A DNA stretch of 6,413 bases, from assembly GCA_028716025.1 (NCBI GenBank), contig JAQUQP010000112.1, positions 1 to 6,413 of the forward strand. The letters run 5' to 3'. Shown here one piece after another: positions 1-6,413 of this stretch. This stretch comes from a bacterium. GTDB taxonomy: Bacteria > UBA6262. The position numbers were made by a program, and so were the translations under genes. Numbering within the stretch: the first letter of the stretch is position 1; each line of letters opens with the position of its first letter. The notes below the pieces were generated by a model. The model saw only the letters and a list, made by a program, of their open reading frames with translations, was not told the origin of the DNA and did not search any database.

Positions 1-3000
1 AATAACCGTTTAAAACATATCCAAGACCTGGGCGCTCCCGAGATCATGATCAATAATGAAAAGCGCCTGCTCCAGGAAGCAGTAGATGCATTGTTCGAGA
101 ATGGCGCCCGCGGTCGCGTAGTGACCGGAGCCGGAAATCGTCCCTTGAAATCGCTCAGTGATATTCTCAAGGGAAAACAAGGCAGGTTCCGCCAGAACCT
201 GTTAGGTAAACGCGTAGACTATTCCGGCCGTTCCGTGATCGTGGTCGGGCCAGAACTGAAACTGAATCAATGCGGTTTGCCGAAATCCATGGCTTTAGAA
301 TTATTCAAACCTTTTATTATCAAAAACCTGATCGAAAAAAATGTAGCGCATACGGTCAAAAGCGCCAAGCGAATGATCGAACAGCTGCGTCCAGAGATCT
401 GGGACACATTAGAAGAAGTGATCCAGAACCACCCGGTACTGCTAAACCGCGCGCCTACATTGCACCGTTTAGGTATACAGGCTTTTGAGCCAGTGCTCAT
501 TGAAGGCAAAGCTATCCGCATCCATCCGCTGGTCTGCACTGCTTTTAACGCTGACTTTGACGGGGACCAGATGGCTGTCCATGTGCCTCTTTCCATTGAG
601 GCCCAGTTGGAAGCCAGGATACTTATGATGTCCAGTAATAACATTTTATCTCCTGCCAGCGGCAGGCCAATCGTTACTCCTAGCCAGGATATGGTACTGG
701 GATGTTGTTACTTGACTAAGGAAAAAATAGGAGATCTGGGAGAAGGTAAGATCTTTGCTGATGCCGCTGAGGTTTCCGTAGCTTATGATAATGGTATTGT
801 CGGACTGCATGCCAGAATCAAGGTCCGTTTGATGGGGCAGATCATCGCGACTACGGTCGGAAGAGTCATTTTTAACGAGATCCTGCCGGAAGAAATGCGT
901 TTCATTAACCGGAACATCACCCGGCGCGAATTATCCAACCTGATCTATGATTGTTATACCAAATTGGGCAATGCCCAGGCTGTAACTATGCTGGATAAGA
1001 TCAAAAAGATCGGTTTCCATTATGCTACAGTATCCGGTATGACCATTAATATCGATGATATGAAAATACCGAAAGAAAAGAAAGAACTGATCGGTAAGGC
1101 CCAGAAAGAAGTTAATGAGATCGAACGTCAGTATAAGAAAGGTATCATCACTGATGTGGAGCGTTACAATAAAGTGATCGACATCTGGACCCATACTACT
1201 GATAAAGTTTCAGATATACTCTTTAATGACTTAAAAGCGGAAGACGATCTCGAGATCGCTCCTGACCGGGCCAAGTTCAATTCCATCTTTATGATGGCCG
1301 ACTCTGGTGCCCGCGGCAGCCGTCAGCAGATCCGTCAGCTGGCTGGTATGCGTGGTTTGATGGCCAGGCCGCAAAAGAAAGTCACCGGTGAGATCGGTGA
1401 AATCATTGAATCGCCTATTACCTCTAACTTCCGTGAAGGATTGACAGTGCTGGAATACTTTATTTCCACGCACGGCGGCAGGAAAGGTTTGGCTGATACC
1501 GCCTTGAAAACCGCTGATGCCGGTTATTTAACTCGTCGCTTGATCGATGTAGCCCATGATGTCATTGTCACTGAAGAAGATTGTGGCACGGTCAATGGGA
1601 TCCGTATCGGTGCCCTGAAAGAAGGCGATGAGGTGATCGAATCCCTGCGCGAACGCATCGCCGGCCGGGTGAGTTTGGATAATGTGGTCAACCTGTTAAC
1701 GGACGAGATCATTGTCCAGACTGGGGAAATGATTACTGAAGAAAAAGCCAAGGCTATAGAAGAAGCAGGCATTGAAAGGATCCGCATCCGTTCTGTGTTG
1801 ACCTGCGAAGCAAAAGTCGGTGTTTGCCGTCTCTGTTATGGCCGTGATCTGACTACTAGTAAAATGGCTGAATTGGGTGAGCCGGTAGGTATCGTAGCTG
1901 CTCAGTCCATCGGTGAGCCTGGCACCCAGCTGACCCTGCGTACCTTCCATATCGGTGGTACTGCCAGCCGCATCGTCAAACAATCCGAGATCAAGGCCCG
2001 CAAAGAAGGCAAAGTAAAATATTACAATTTAAAGACCATTAAGAATAAAGACGGAAAATTCGTGGTGATCAACCGTAACGGCGAGATAATTATCCGCGAT
2101 GAAGAAGGGAAGAAAAAGGAGAATTACCTGATCCCGTACGGTGCCAAGCTGAACGTGAGTGATGGCAAAAAAGTGGATGCCGGAACGATCATTGCCGAGT
2201 GGGACCCGTATTCAATGCCTATTATTACCGAGCATAGCGGTACGGTTGAATTTGGCGACATTATTTCCGGTATTACCATCCATGAAGAGATCAACAAGAG
2301 CACTAATATTACGGAAAGGATCGTGATCGGGCATAAGGAAGAAAAACATCCTCAGATCATTATCCTGGATGCGCATAATAAGCCGGTGATCAATTATCCG
2401 TTGCCGATCGACGCTCATATCGTAGTAAATGAAGACGATAAGATTGAGACCGGCGATGTAATCGCGAAAATCCCACTGGAAATTTCCCGGACCAAGGATA
2501 TCACCGGCGGTCTGCCGAGAGTGGCGGAGTTGTTCGAAGCCAGGAAACCGCGCAGTTCGGCGATCATTTCCGAGATCGACGGCGTAGTGAAGTTGGGTGA
2601 GCAGGTCAAAGGCGCGACCAAGATCATAGTCCAGAGCGAAACCGGTATGAAGCGAGAGTACCTGATCCCGTACGGCAAACATTTGAATGTCTATGAAGGC
2701 GACCGGGTGCTGGCCGGTGAGCAGTTGACTGACGGATCAATCAATCCGCATGATGTACTGCGGATCAAGGGTGATAAAGAAGTGCAGGAATACCTGGTGA
2801 ACGAGATCCAGGAAGTGTACCGGTTACAGGGTGTTTTCATTAATGACAAACATATTGAAGTCATTGTGCGGCAAATGCTGCAGAACGTGATCATTGATAA
2901 ATCCGGCGACACTGACTTATTGCCTGGCGAACAGATCAATAAATTCAAGTTCAATGAAGCTAATGAAAAAATGAGAAAAGATGATAAGGAAGCGGCTACC

Positions 3001-3204
3001 GCTAATCCGATCCTGCTGGGCATAACCAGGGCTTCGCTATCCAGCGAAAGCTTTATCTCAGCGGCGAGCTTCCAGGAAACTACCCGCGTCCTGACCAATG
3101 CGGCGGTTAACGGTGAAGTGGACAAGCTGGGCGGTTTGAAAGAAAACGTGATTATCGGCCATTTGATCCCGGCTGGTACTGGTTTGCCTGGTTTACAGAA
3201 GTAG
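1..3204 (+). CDS. rpoC: DNA-directed RNA polymerase subunit beta' (5'-truncated by the window edge)
   Basis: Beta' forms the catalytic half of bacterial RNA polymerase. The frame is open from base 1, and codons before the ATG at 46 already match beta' ([15 protein letters not shown]), so that ATG is internal. By comparison with E. coli about 275 N-terminal residues, including the first zinc-binding site and the clamp/lid, lie off the left edge. Visible landmarks: the [16 protein letters not shown] switch/active-site region (about 190-240), the Mg-binding NADFDGD (547-567), the bridge helix [10 protein letters not shown] onward (1291-1371), four Cys codons of the second zinc site (1582, 1804, 1825, 1834), and the trigger loop ending TFHIGG (1942-1959). 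An SI3-like insertion of about 175 codons follows, then [11 protein letters not shown] from 2491 and the conserved C-terminal [14 protein letters not shown]. The protein stops six residues after PAGTG, so it lacks the longer E. coli tail. rpsL follows 36 nt later in the same direction. Identity is certain; only the start is missing. Confidence 0.98.
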   Translation, partial: NNRLKHIQDLGAPEIMINNEKRLLQEAVDALFENGARGRVVTGAGNRPLKSLSDILKGKQGRFRQNLLGKRVDYSGRSVIVVGPELKLNQCGLPKSMALELFKPFIIKNLIEKNVAHTVKSAKRMIEQLRPEIWDTLEEVIQNHPVLLNRAPTLHRLGIQAFEPVLIEGKAIRIHPLVCTAFNADFDGDQMAVHVPLSIEAQLEARILMMSSNNILSPASGRPIVTPSQDMVLGCCYLTKEKIGDLGEGKIFADAAEVSVAYDNGIVGLHARIKVRLMGQIIATTVGRVIFNEILPEEMRFINRNITRRELSNLIYDCYTKLGNAQAVTMLDKIKKIGFHYATVSGMTINIDDMKIPKEKKELIGKAQKEVNEIERQYKKGIITDVERYNKVIDIWTHTTDKVSDILFNDLKAEDDLEIAPDRAKFNSIFMMADSGARGSRQQIRQLAGMRGLMARPQKKVTGEIGEIIESPITSNFREGLTVLEYFISTHGGRKGLADTALKTADAGYLTRRLIDVAHDVIVTEEDCGTVNGIRIGALKEGDEVIESLRERIAGRVSLDNVVNLLTDEIIVQTGEMITEEKAKAIEEAGIERIRIRSVLTCEAKVGVCRLCYGRDLTTSKMAELGEPVGIVAAQSIGEPGTQLTLRTFHIGGTASRIVKQSEIKARKEGKVKYYNLKTIKNKDGKFVVINRNGEIIIRDEEGKKKENYLIPYGAKLNVSDGKKVDAGTIIAEWDPYSMPIITEHSGTVEFGDIISGITIHEEINKSTNITERIVIGHKEEKHPQIIILDAHNKPVINYPLPIDAHIVVNEDDKIETGDVIAKIPLEISRTKDITGGLPRVAELFEARKPRSSAIISEIDGVVKLGEQVKGATKIIVQSETGMKREYLIPYGKHLNVYEGDRVLAGEQLTDGSINPHDVLRIKGDKEVQEYLVNEIQEVYRLQGVFINDKHIEVIVRQMLQNVIIDKSGDTDLLPGEQINKFKFNEANEKMRKDDKEAATANPILLGITRASLSSESFISAASFQETTRVLTNAAVNGEVDKLGGLKENVIIGHLIPAGTGLPGLQK
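2125..2675 (+). repeat. Internal repeat within rpoC: two copies of a YLIPYG-LNV module
   Basis: A 17-bp sequence is identical at 2125-2141 and 2659-2675, in the same reading frame. It encodes YLIPYG both times. The similarity continues at protein level: each copy reads YLIPYG, two variable residues, LNV, then a short G-x-x-V-x-AG turn. The first copy lies in the SI3-like trigger-loop insertion and the second in the main beta' domain after TKDITGG. Both regions are known to be built of sandwich-barrel hybrid motif folds, so this is most simply an ancient domain duplication whose key turn stayed similar in sequence. The exact nucleotide identity may be chance codon agreement or local gene conversion. 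Confidence 0.6.
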
Positions 3205-3230
3205 AGTCCTTTAGCAGAATCCAAGAGAAC

Positions 3231-3237
3231 AGGGGAG
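3231..3237 (+). promoter_or_regulatory. Shine-Dalgarno region of rpsL, unusually close to the start
   Basis: AGGGGAG precedes the rpsL ATG. Its best core, GGAG (3234-3237), leaves only 3 nt before the ATG, while the weaker AGG at 3231-3233 sits at a normal 7 nt. The start itself is not in doubt because the protein begins with the family-typical MPTINQL. The layout suggests either a suboptimal site or reliance on translation arriving from rpoC 36 nt upstream. Confidence 0.6.
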
Positions 3238-3240
3238 AGT

Positions 3241-3618
3241 ATGCCAACAATTAATCAATTGATCAGAAAAGGCAGAGAGAAATTAAAAAGAAAAGGTAAA
3301 ACACCGGCTCTGGGGATGGCGCCGCAGAAACGCGGTGTGTGTGTCCGTGTGTATACTACCACACCCAAAAAACCGAACTCAGCTTTGCGGAAAGTAGCCA
3401 GGGTGAAATTGTCCAACGGGATGGAAGTCACTGCTTATATCCCTGGTATCGGCCATAACCTGCAGGAACATTCTATTGTGATGATTAGCGGCGGCAGGGT
3501 GAAAGACTTGCCTGGCGTACGATATCACATTATTCGTGGCACTCTGGATACGGCCGGCGTGAGCGACCGGAAACAGGGACGCTCTAAATATGGGGCCAAG
3601 AGACCTAAAGCAGCCTAA
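3241..3618 (+). CDS. rpsL: 30S ribosomal protein S12
   Basis: S12 sits at the decoding centre of the 30S subunit, contacts 16S rRNA near the A site and influences translational accuracy; it is the classical target of streptomycin-resistance mutations. The 125-residue product is full length (E. coli has 124 counting Met). It shows the family signatures PQKRGVC (28-34), [13 protein letters not shown] (39-51), GHNLQEHS (71-78), [13 protein letters not shown] (84-96) and a basic [12 protein letters not shown] end. Counting Met, the residues tied to streptomycin resistance are in the wild-type, drug-sensitive state: K43, K44, K88 and P91. D89, the site that RimO methylthiolates in some bacteria, is present. 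The ATG matches the family N-terminus. The gene lies between rpoC and rpsG, with rpsG 28 nt downstream, and is probably translated from a shared transcript. Its first three Arg codons are all AGA, whereas later ones are mostly CGN. Confidence 0.98.
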   Translation: MPTINQLIRKGREKLKRKGKTPALGMAPQKRGVCVRVYTTTPKKPNSALRKVARVKLSNGMEVTAYIPGIGHNLQEHSIVMISGGRVKDLPGVRYHIIRGTLDTAGVSDRKQGRSKYGAKRPKAA

Positions 3619-3635
3619 GGAACTTACGAATTAAC

Positions 3636-3641
3636 AAGGAG
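3636..3641 (+). promoter_or_regulatory. Shine-Dalgarno site of rpsG
   Basis: AAGGAG lies 5 nt before the rpsG ATG at 3647. It is a strong, normally placed site that fixes the start and suggests independent initiation in addition to any coupling with rpsL. Confidence 0.85.
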
Positions 3642-3646
3642 TAAAA

Positions 3647-4117
3647 ATGTCCAGGAAAAAGAGAGCAGCAAAGAGAGAAGTAATGCCTGACTTAAAATTA
3701 AATGATAAACGGATTACCATGTTTATCAATAAAATGATGTATGCAGGCAAAAGGAGCGTAGCCCGGAATATCCTGTATGATACCTTGGACTTTATCAAAG
3801 AAAAATCCAAAGAGGATCCCATGGGTGTGTTTAACCGCGCGCTGGAAAATGTCCGACCGCTATTGGAAGTGAAATCACGCAGGGTCGGCGGAGCCACCTA
3901 TCAGGTACCGGTAGAGGTACGGCCGGACCGGGGGGTGTCTATTGCGATCAAATGGCTCATTGAATATGCCCGCGGACGTTCCGGTCGGAGCATGGTAGAA
4001 AGATTAGCCAGTGAAATAATGGATGCCGCTAAGAATGAAGGCAGCGCGATCAAAAAAAGAGAAGATACTCATAAAATGGCAGAAGCCAACAAAGCTTTTG
4101 CTCATTATAGATGGTAG
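3647..4117 (+). CDS. rpsG: 30S ribosomal protein S7
   Basis: S7 is a primary 16S rRNA-binding protein that starts assembly of the 30S head and lines the E-site/mRNA exit region. The product has 156 residues, the usual bacterial length, without the extra C-terminal tail found in E. coli K-12. Recognisable segments are the basic N-terminus ([11 protein letters not shown]), the central ALENVRP (65-71) and [20 protein letters not shown] (74-93) rRNA-binding block, and the closing [21 protein letters not shown] region (about 136-156). The ATG is supported by a good Shine-Dalgarno site and by homology of the first residues. In E. coli S7 represses its own operon by binding the rpsL-rpsG gap; here that gap is only 28 nt, so such control would have to work elsewhere or not exist. 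Identity is secure. Confidence 0.98.
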   Translation: MSRKKRAAKREVMPDLKLNDKRITMFINKMMYAGKRSVARNILYDTLDFIKEKSKEDPMGVFNRALENVRPLLEVKSRRVGGATYQVPVEVRPDRGVSIAIKWLIEYARGRSGRSMVERLASEIMDAAKNEGSAIKKREDTHKMAEANKAFAHYRW

Positions 4118-4127
4118 CCCGAAGGGC
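4117..4127 (+). other. Mini-hairpin at the rpsG stop codon
   Basis: GCCC (4117-4120) and GGGC (4124-4127) are perfectly complementary around a three-base GAA loop. The first G is the last base of the rpsG TAG stop codon. With 4 GC pairs it could fold in the mRNA, but it is short and no U-tract follows, so it is not an intrinsic terminator. It could be a fortuitous structure. Confidence 0.35.
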
Positions 4128-4130
4128 AGA

Positions 4131-4156
4131 GCAATCGAAAATCGAAATTCGATTGC
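4131..4156 (+). other. Inverted repeat (9-bp stem) in the rpsG-fusA gap
   Basis: GCAATCGAA (4131-4139) is the exact reverse complement of TTCGATTGC (4148-4156), giving a 9-bp stem with an 8-nt loop. Downstream bases (GGTCTAATTTC) contain no run of T, so a rho-independent terminator is unlikely, which fits the need to transcribe fusA. The same 3' arm can also pair with bases 4140-4145, giving a shorter competing hairpin with a 3-nt loop (4146-4148). Possible roles are mRNA processing, a boundary to decay, or protein binding; none is demonstrated by the sequence. Confidence 0.55.
4133..4146 (+). repeat. Tandem 7-bp direct repeat
   Basis: AATCGAA occurs twice back to back (4133-4139 and 4140-4146), followed by its inverted form in 4147-4154. 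A further ATCGAT core lies at 4172-4177, and TCTAATT is repeated directly at 4159-4165 and 4180-4186. The gap is therefore unusually repetitive and AT-rich compared with the surrounding genes. Confidence 0.6.
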
Positions 4157-4187
4157 GGTCTAATTTCAATTATCGATTATCTAATTA

Positions 4188-4195
4188 AGAGAGGA
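4188..4195 (+). promoter_or_regulatory. Shine-Dalgarno region of fusA with long spacing
   Basis: AGAGAGGA is the only good match to the anti-Shine-Dalgarno sequence before fusA, but 14 nt separate it from the ATG at 4210. No in-frame ATG, GTG or TTG lies closer, and the protein begins with the family-typical [14 protein letters not shown], so the start holds. GAAG at 4199-4202 is a weak alternative at 7 nt. Confidence 0.55.
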
Positions 4196-4209
4196 AACGA
4201 AGCACTTAC

Positions 4210-6285
4210 ATGGGAAGAGAATATCCGTTAGAAAGAACACGAAATATAGGAGTTATTGCGCATATCGATGCCGGTAAAACTACGACCACCGAGCGTTTGC
4301 TGTTCTATACCGGGAAAACTCATAAAATGGGTGAGGTCCATGATGGCACGGCAGTGATGGACTGGATGGAGCAGGAGCAGGAAAGAGGCATTACTATCAC
4401 CAGTGCGGCCACGACCTGTTTTTGGCGCAATAACCGTATTAATATCATTGATACTCCCGGCCACGTTGATTTTACCGCGGAAGTGGAACGTTCCCTGCGC
4501 GTCCTGGATGGTGCGGTAGTGGTGTTTTGCGCTGTCGGCGGAGTAGAACCGCAGTCTGAGACTGTCTGGCACCAGGCTGACCGTTACAAAGTGCCGCGGA
4601 TCGTTTTTGTTAACAAAATGGACCGGACCGGAGCTAATTTTTCCCATGTTATCAGCCAAATGAGGAAACGGCTTAAAACTAACGCAGTCCCGATCATGTA
4701 CCCGATCGGCAGCGAAAGTAATTTTAAGGGTGTAGTGGATCTGGTCCGTCTCAAAGAATATCTTTGGGAAGATGATAATTCCACTGAATTCTCGGAAAAG
4801 GATATTACCCCTGATGTTGAGTCGCAAGTTCATAAGTATTATCATCGCCTGGTAGAAGCCGTGGCTGATGCTGATGAACGTGTTTTGGCAAAATATCTTA
4901 ATAATGAGAAAATAACCACTGAAGAATTGATCGAGGGCTTGAGGAAAGCTACCATCTCTTTAAAAATAATGCCGGTACTATGCGGTACGGCGTTCAAAAA
5001 CAAAGGGGTACAGCCGTTACTGGATGCGATTGTAGACTATTTGCCGTCACCGCTGGATGTTCCCCCGGTTGCGGGAAAGAATCCTGAGACTAATAAAGAA
5101 GAAACCAGGGAAACCAATGAAGCGGCTCCTTTTAGCGCATTGGCTTTTAAACTGATGACTGATCCTTATGTCGGCAAACTGACTTATTTCCGGGTTTATT
5201 CCGGTAAATTAACGACCGGATCATATGTCTATAATGTCAATAAAGATACCAGGGAGAGAATTAGCCGTATCCTGTACCTGCATGCCAACAAGAGAGAAGA
5301 TGTGGAAGAAGTATATGCCGGTGATATCGCGGCAGCCGTGGGATTAAAATCTACTTTTACCGGCGATACCTTGACGTTGGAGGATCATCCGATAGTATTA
5401 GAATCCATGCATTTCCCGGAACCGGTCATTAACCTGGCGATCGAGCCAAAGACCAAGGCAGACGAAGAAAAAATGGGCATGGCCCTTAATAAGCTGTCTG
5501 AAGAAGATCCAACGTTCCGCGTGAGGACCGACGAAGAAACCAATCAGACGGTTATTTACGGTATGGGTGAATTGCACCTGGAGATCATCGTTGACCGGAT
5601 GAAACGTGAATTCAACGTGGAAGCGAATGTCGGCAAACCTCAGGTAGCGTATCGTGAAACCATAACCAAAAAAGTCAAACAGGAATCCAAGTTCATTAAG
5701 CAGAGCGGCGGTCGTGGACAGTATGGGCATGTAGTGATCGAGATCGAGCCCAGCGGCCCGGCTGGCGGCTACCAGTTCATTAATAAAATTGTCGGCGGAT
5801 CTATTCCGCGCGAATATATACCGGCGGTAGATAAAGGCATTAAAGAAGCTCTCGAAAGCGGGATCGTAGCCGGTTATCCGGTGGTGGATCTGAAAGTAAC
5901 CTTGATCGATGGCTCGTATCATGAAGTAGATTCCAATGAAATGGCTTTCAAAATTGCCGGTAGTATGGCCTTACATGAAGGAATGAAAAAGGCTCATCCT
6001 GTCCTGCTGGAACCGATCATGGGCGTGCAGGTATATGTGCCGGAAGAATATATGGGTGAGATACTAGGGGATTTGAGTTCTCGCAGGGCGAAAATTGAAC
6101 ATATGGAACCTCAGGGAGGGGTGCAGGTAGTTACTGCTCATGTGCCATTGGCGACCATGTTCGGTTATGCTACGACCATGAGGTCTTTGACCCAGGGGCG
6201 CGCTAATTACAACATGGCCCCATCCCATTATGAGCAGGTTCCTGAAAGTATATCGAAAGAAATTATTGAGAGAGTCAAAGGATAA
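4210..6285 (+). CDS. fusA: Elongation factor G
   Basis: EF-G is the cytoplasmic GTPase that moves tRNAs and mRNA by one codon after peptide transfer and, with ribosome recycling factor, helps split post-termination ribosomes. The product has 691 residues, normal for the family. G-domain motifs are complete: P-loop AHIDAGKT (17-24), switch I RGITI (59-63), DTPGH (81-85) with the catalytic His85, and NKMD (135-138). The G5 motif is GTAFKN (259-264), with Thr where E. coli has Ser. Domain II follows from about residue 300. Domain III holds YGMGELHLE, domain IV holds the GGRGQYGHV segment (500-508), and domain V ends in the HYEQVP tail (673-678). Position within the str cluster and the intact domain IV argue for the main translocase rather than a TetM-type protection protein or a divergent paralogue. 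tuf follows after 14 nt. Confidence 0.98.
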   Translation: MGREYPLERTRNIGVIAHIDAGKTTTTERLLFYTGKTHKMGEVHDGTAVMDWMEQEQERGITITSAATTCFWRNNRINIIDTPGHVDFTAEVERSLRVLDGAVVVFCAVGGVEPQSETVWHQADRYKVPRIVFVNKMDRTGANFSHVISQMRKRLKTNAVPIMYPIGSESNFKGVVDLVRLKEYLWEDDNSTEFSEKDITPDVESQVHKYYHRLVEAVADADERVLAKYLNNEKITTEELIEGLRKATISLKIMPVLCGTAFKNKGVQPLLDAIVDYLPSPLDVPPVAGKNPETNKEETRETNEAAPFSALAFKLMTDPYVGKLTYFRVYSGKLTTGSYVYNVNKDTRERISRILYLHANKREDVEEVYAGDIAAAVGLKSTFTGDTLTLEDHPIVLESMHFPEPVINLAIEPKTKADEEKMGMALNKLSEEDPTFRVRTDEETNQTVIYGMGELHLEIIVDRMKREFNVEANVGKPQVAYRETITKKVKQESKFIKQSGGRGQYGHVVIEIEPSGPAGGYQFINKIVGGSIPREYIPAVDKGIKEALESGIVAGYPVVDLKVTLIDGSYHEVDSNEMAFKIAGSMALHEGMKKAHPVLLEPIMGVQVYVPEEYMGEILGDLSSRRAKIEHMEPQGGVQVVTAHVPLATMFGYATTMRSLTQGRANYNMAPSHYEQVPESISKEIIERVKG

Positions 6286-6292
6286 AAGGAGG
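6286..6292 (+). promoter_or_regulatory. Shine-Dalgarno site of tuf
   Basis: AAGGAGG directly abuts the fusA TAA stop and stands 7 nt before the tuf ATG at 6300. It is the strongest ribosome-binding site in the window, as expected for one of the most abundant cell proteins, and its place next to the stop codon would allow terminating ribosomes to reinitiate. Confidence 0.9.
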
Positions 6293-6299
6293 CATTTGT

Positions 6300-6413
6300 A
6301 TGGCGAAGGTAAAATTTGAGCGGACCAAGCCGCATGTAAACATTGGGACGATCGGGCATGTAGATCACGGCAAGACGACCTTAACGGCGGCGATCACGTC
6401 GACCTTGGCGAAG
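6300..6413 (+). CDS. tuf: Elongation factor Tu (3'-truncated by the window edge)
   Basis: EF-Tu carries aminoacyl-tRNA to the ribosomal A site as a GTP complex. Only the first 38 codons are present. They read [16 protein letters not shown] and continue through the P-loop GHVDHGKT (19-26) to TLTAAIT, which is diagnostic of bacterial EF-Tu and distinct from the EF-G and initiation factor 2 P-loops. The start follows a perfect AAGGAGG site, and the 14-nt gap to fusA matches the classical order of the str operon. Codon use differs from the upstream genes: all four Ala codons are GCG, four of five Lys codons are AAG, and all seven Thr codons end in G or C. Whether a second tuf copy exists cannot be seen here. 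Confidence 0.97.
   Translation, partial: MAKVKFERTKPHVNIGTIGHVDHGKTTLTAAITSTLAK

Noticed and set aside
46..48. ATG at 46 as the start of rpoC
   Set aside because: The frame is open to base 1 and the preceding 15 codons match beta', so this Met is internal and the gene is cut by the window edge.
2212..2682. 156-codon open frame on the minus strand opposite the SI3 region of rpoC
   Set aside because: Another antisense shadow; the + strand protein is clearly the conserved one.
2691..3224. 177-codon open frame on the minus strand opposite the end of rpoC
   Set aside because: Fully antisense to conserved rpoC, with a Ser/Leu-rich low-information translation typical of shadow frames.
3205..3240. 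A terminator or small RNA in the rpoC-rpsL gap
   Set aside because: 36 nt with no inverted repeat or T-run; it is filled mostly by the rpsL ribosome-binding region.
4131..4166. Hairpin after rpsG as an intrinsic terminator
   Set aside because: The stem is AT-rich and followed by GGTCTAATTTC without a T-tract, and fusA must be transcribed downstream.
4153..4180. Possible sigma-70 promoter before fusA: TTGCGG (4153-4158), 16-nt spacer, GATTAT (4175-4180)
   Set aside because: Only 3 of 6 and 4 of 6 matches to consensus in an AT-rich gap; the -35 overlaps the hairpin arm. Too weak to call without transcript start data.
4228..4845. 205-codon open frame on the minus strand inside fusA
   Set aside because: It lies wholly opposite a certain EF-G gene, resembles no family I recognise and is a by-product of fusA codon structure.
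5398..5922. 174-codon open frame on the minus strand inside fusA
   Set aside because: Antisense to the conserved EF-G domains III-IV, with no recognisable domain or independent gene context.
1..6413. A hidden novel system, mobile element or CRISPR array
   Set aside because: Over 97 percent of the window is accounted for by five universally conserved genes, with no room or signal for an additional system.

Overview
The window is a continuous, single-strand run of core transcription and translation genes: the 3' three quarters of rpoC (RNA polymerase beta'), then rpsL (S12), rpsG (S7), fusA (EF-G) and the first 38 codons of tuf (EF-Tu). Everything real lies on the + strand. No mobile element, CRISPR array, tRNA, rRNA or accessory gene is visible. 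I see no undescribed biological system here; the observations of interest are small-scale.

Organism: bacterial, with mid-range GC (high 40s by eye). The RpoC trigger loop carries the large SI3-type insertion that is typical of diderm (Gram-negative-type) phyla and absent from Firmicutes and Actinobacteria. Other traits do not look like Proteobacteria: a longer loop after the bridge helix, Leu in place of the usual trigger-loop Met, a very short RpoC tail, and rpoC joined directly to the str genes. A less-studied diderm phylum (for example the Elusimicrobiota/Omnitrophota or PVC neighbourhood) is a plausible guess, but the sequence alone does not settle it.

Layout: rpoC enters from the left edge and ends at 3204. 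A 36-nt gap leads to rpsL (3241-3618), a 28-nt gap to rpsG (3647-4117), a 92-nt gap to fusA (4210-6285) and a 14-nt gap to tuf (6300 to the right edge). Coding density is very high. The only non-coding stretch with structure is the rpsG-fusA gap, which holds a tiny hairpin at the rpsG stop codon, a tandem 7-bp repeat that can form two mutually exclusive hairpins, and an AT-rich stretch before the fusA ribosome-binding site. No intrinsic terminator is visible, so the five genes are probably co-transcribed.

Together the genes make the catalytic half of RNA polymerase, two proteins of the 30S subunit (decoding centre and head), and the two GTPases that drive elongation: EF-Tu delivers aminoacyl-tRNA and EF-G translocates. 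Co-expression fits the joint growth-rate control of transcription and translation capacity.
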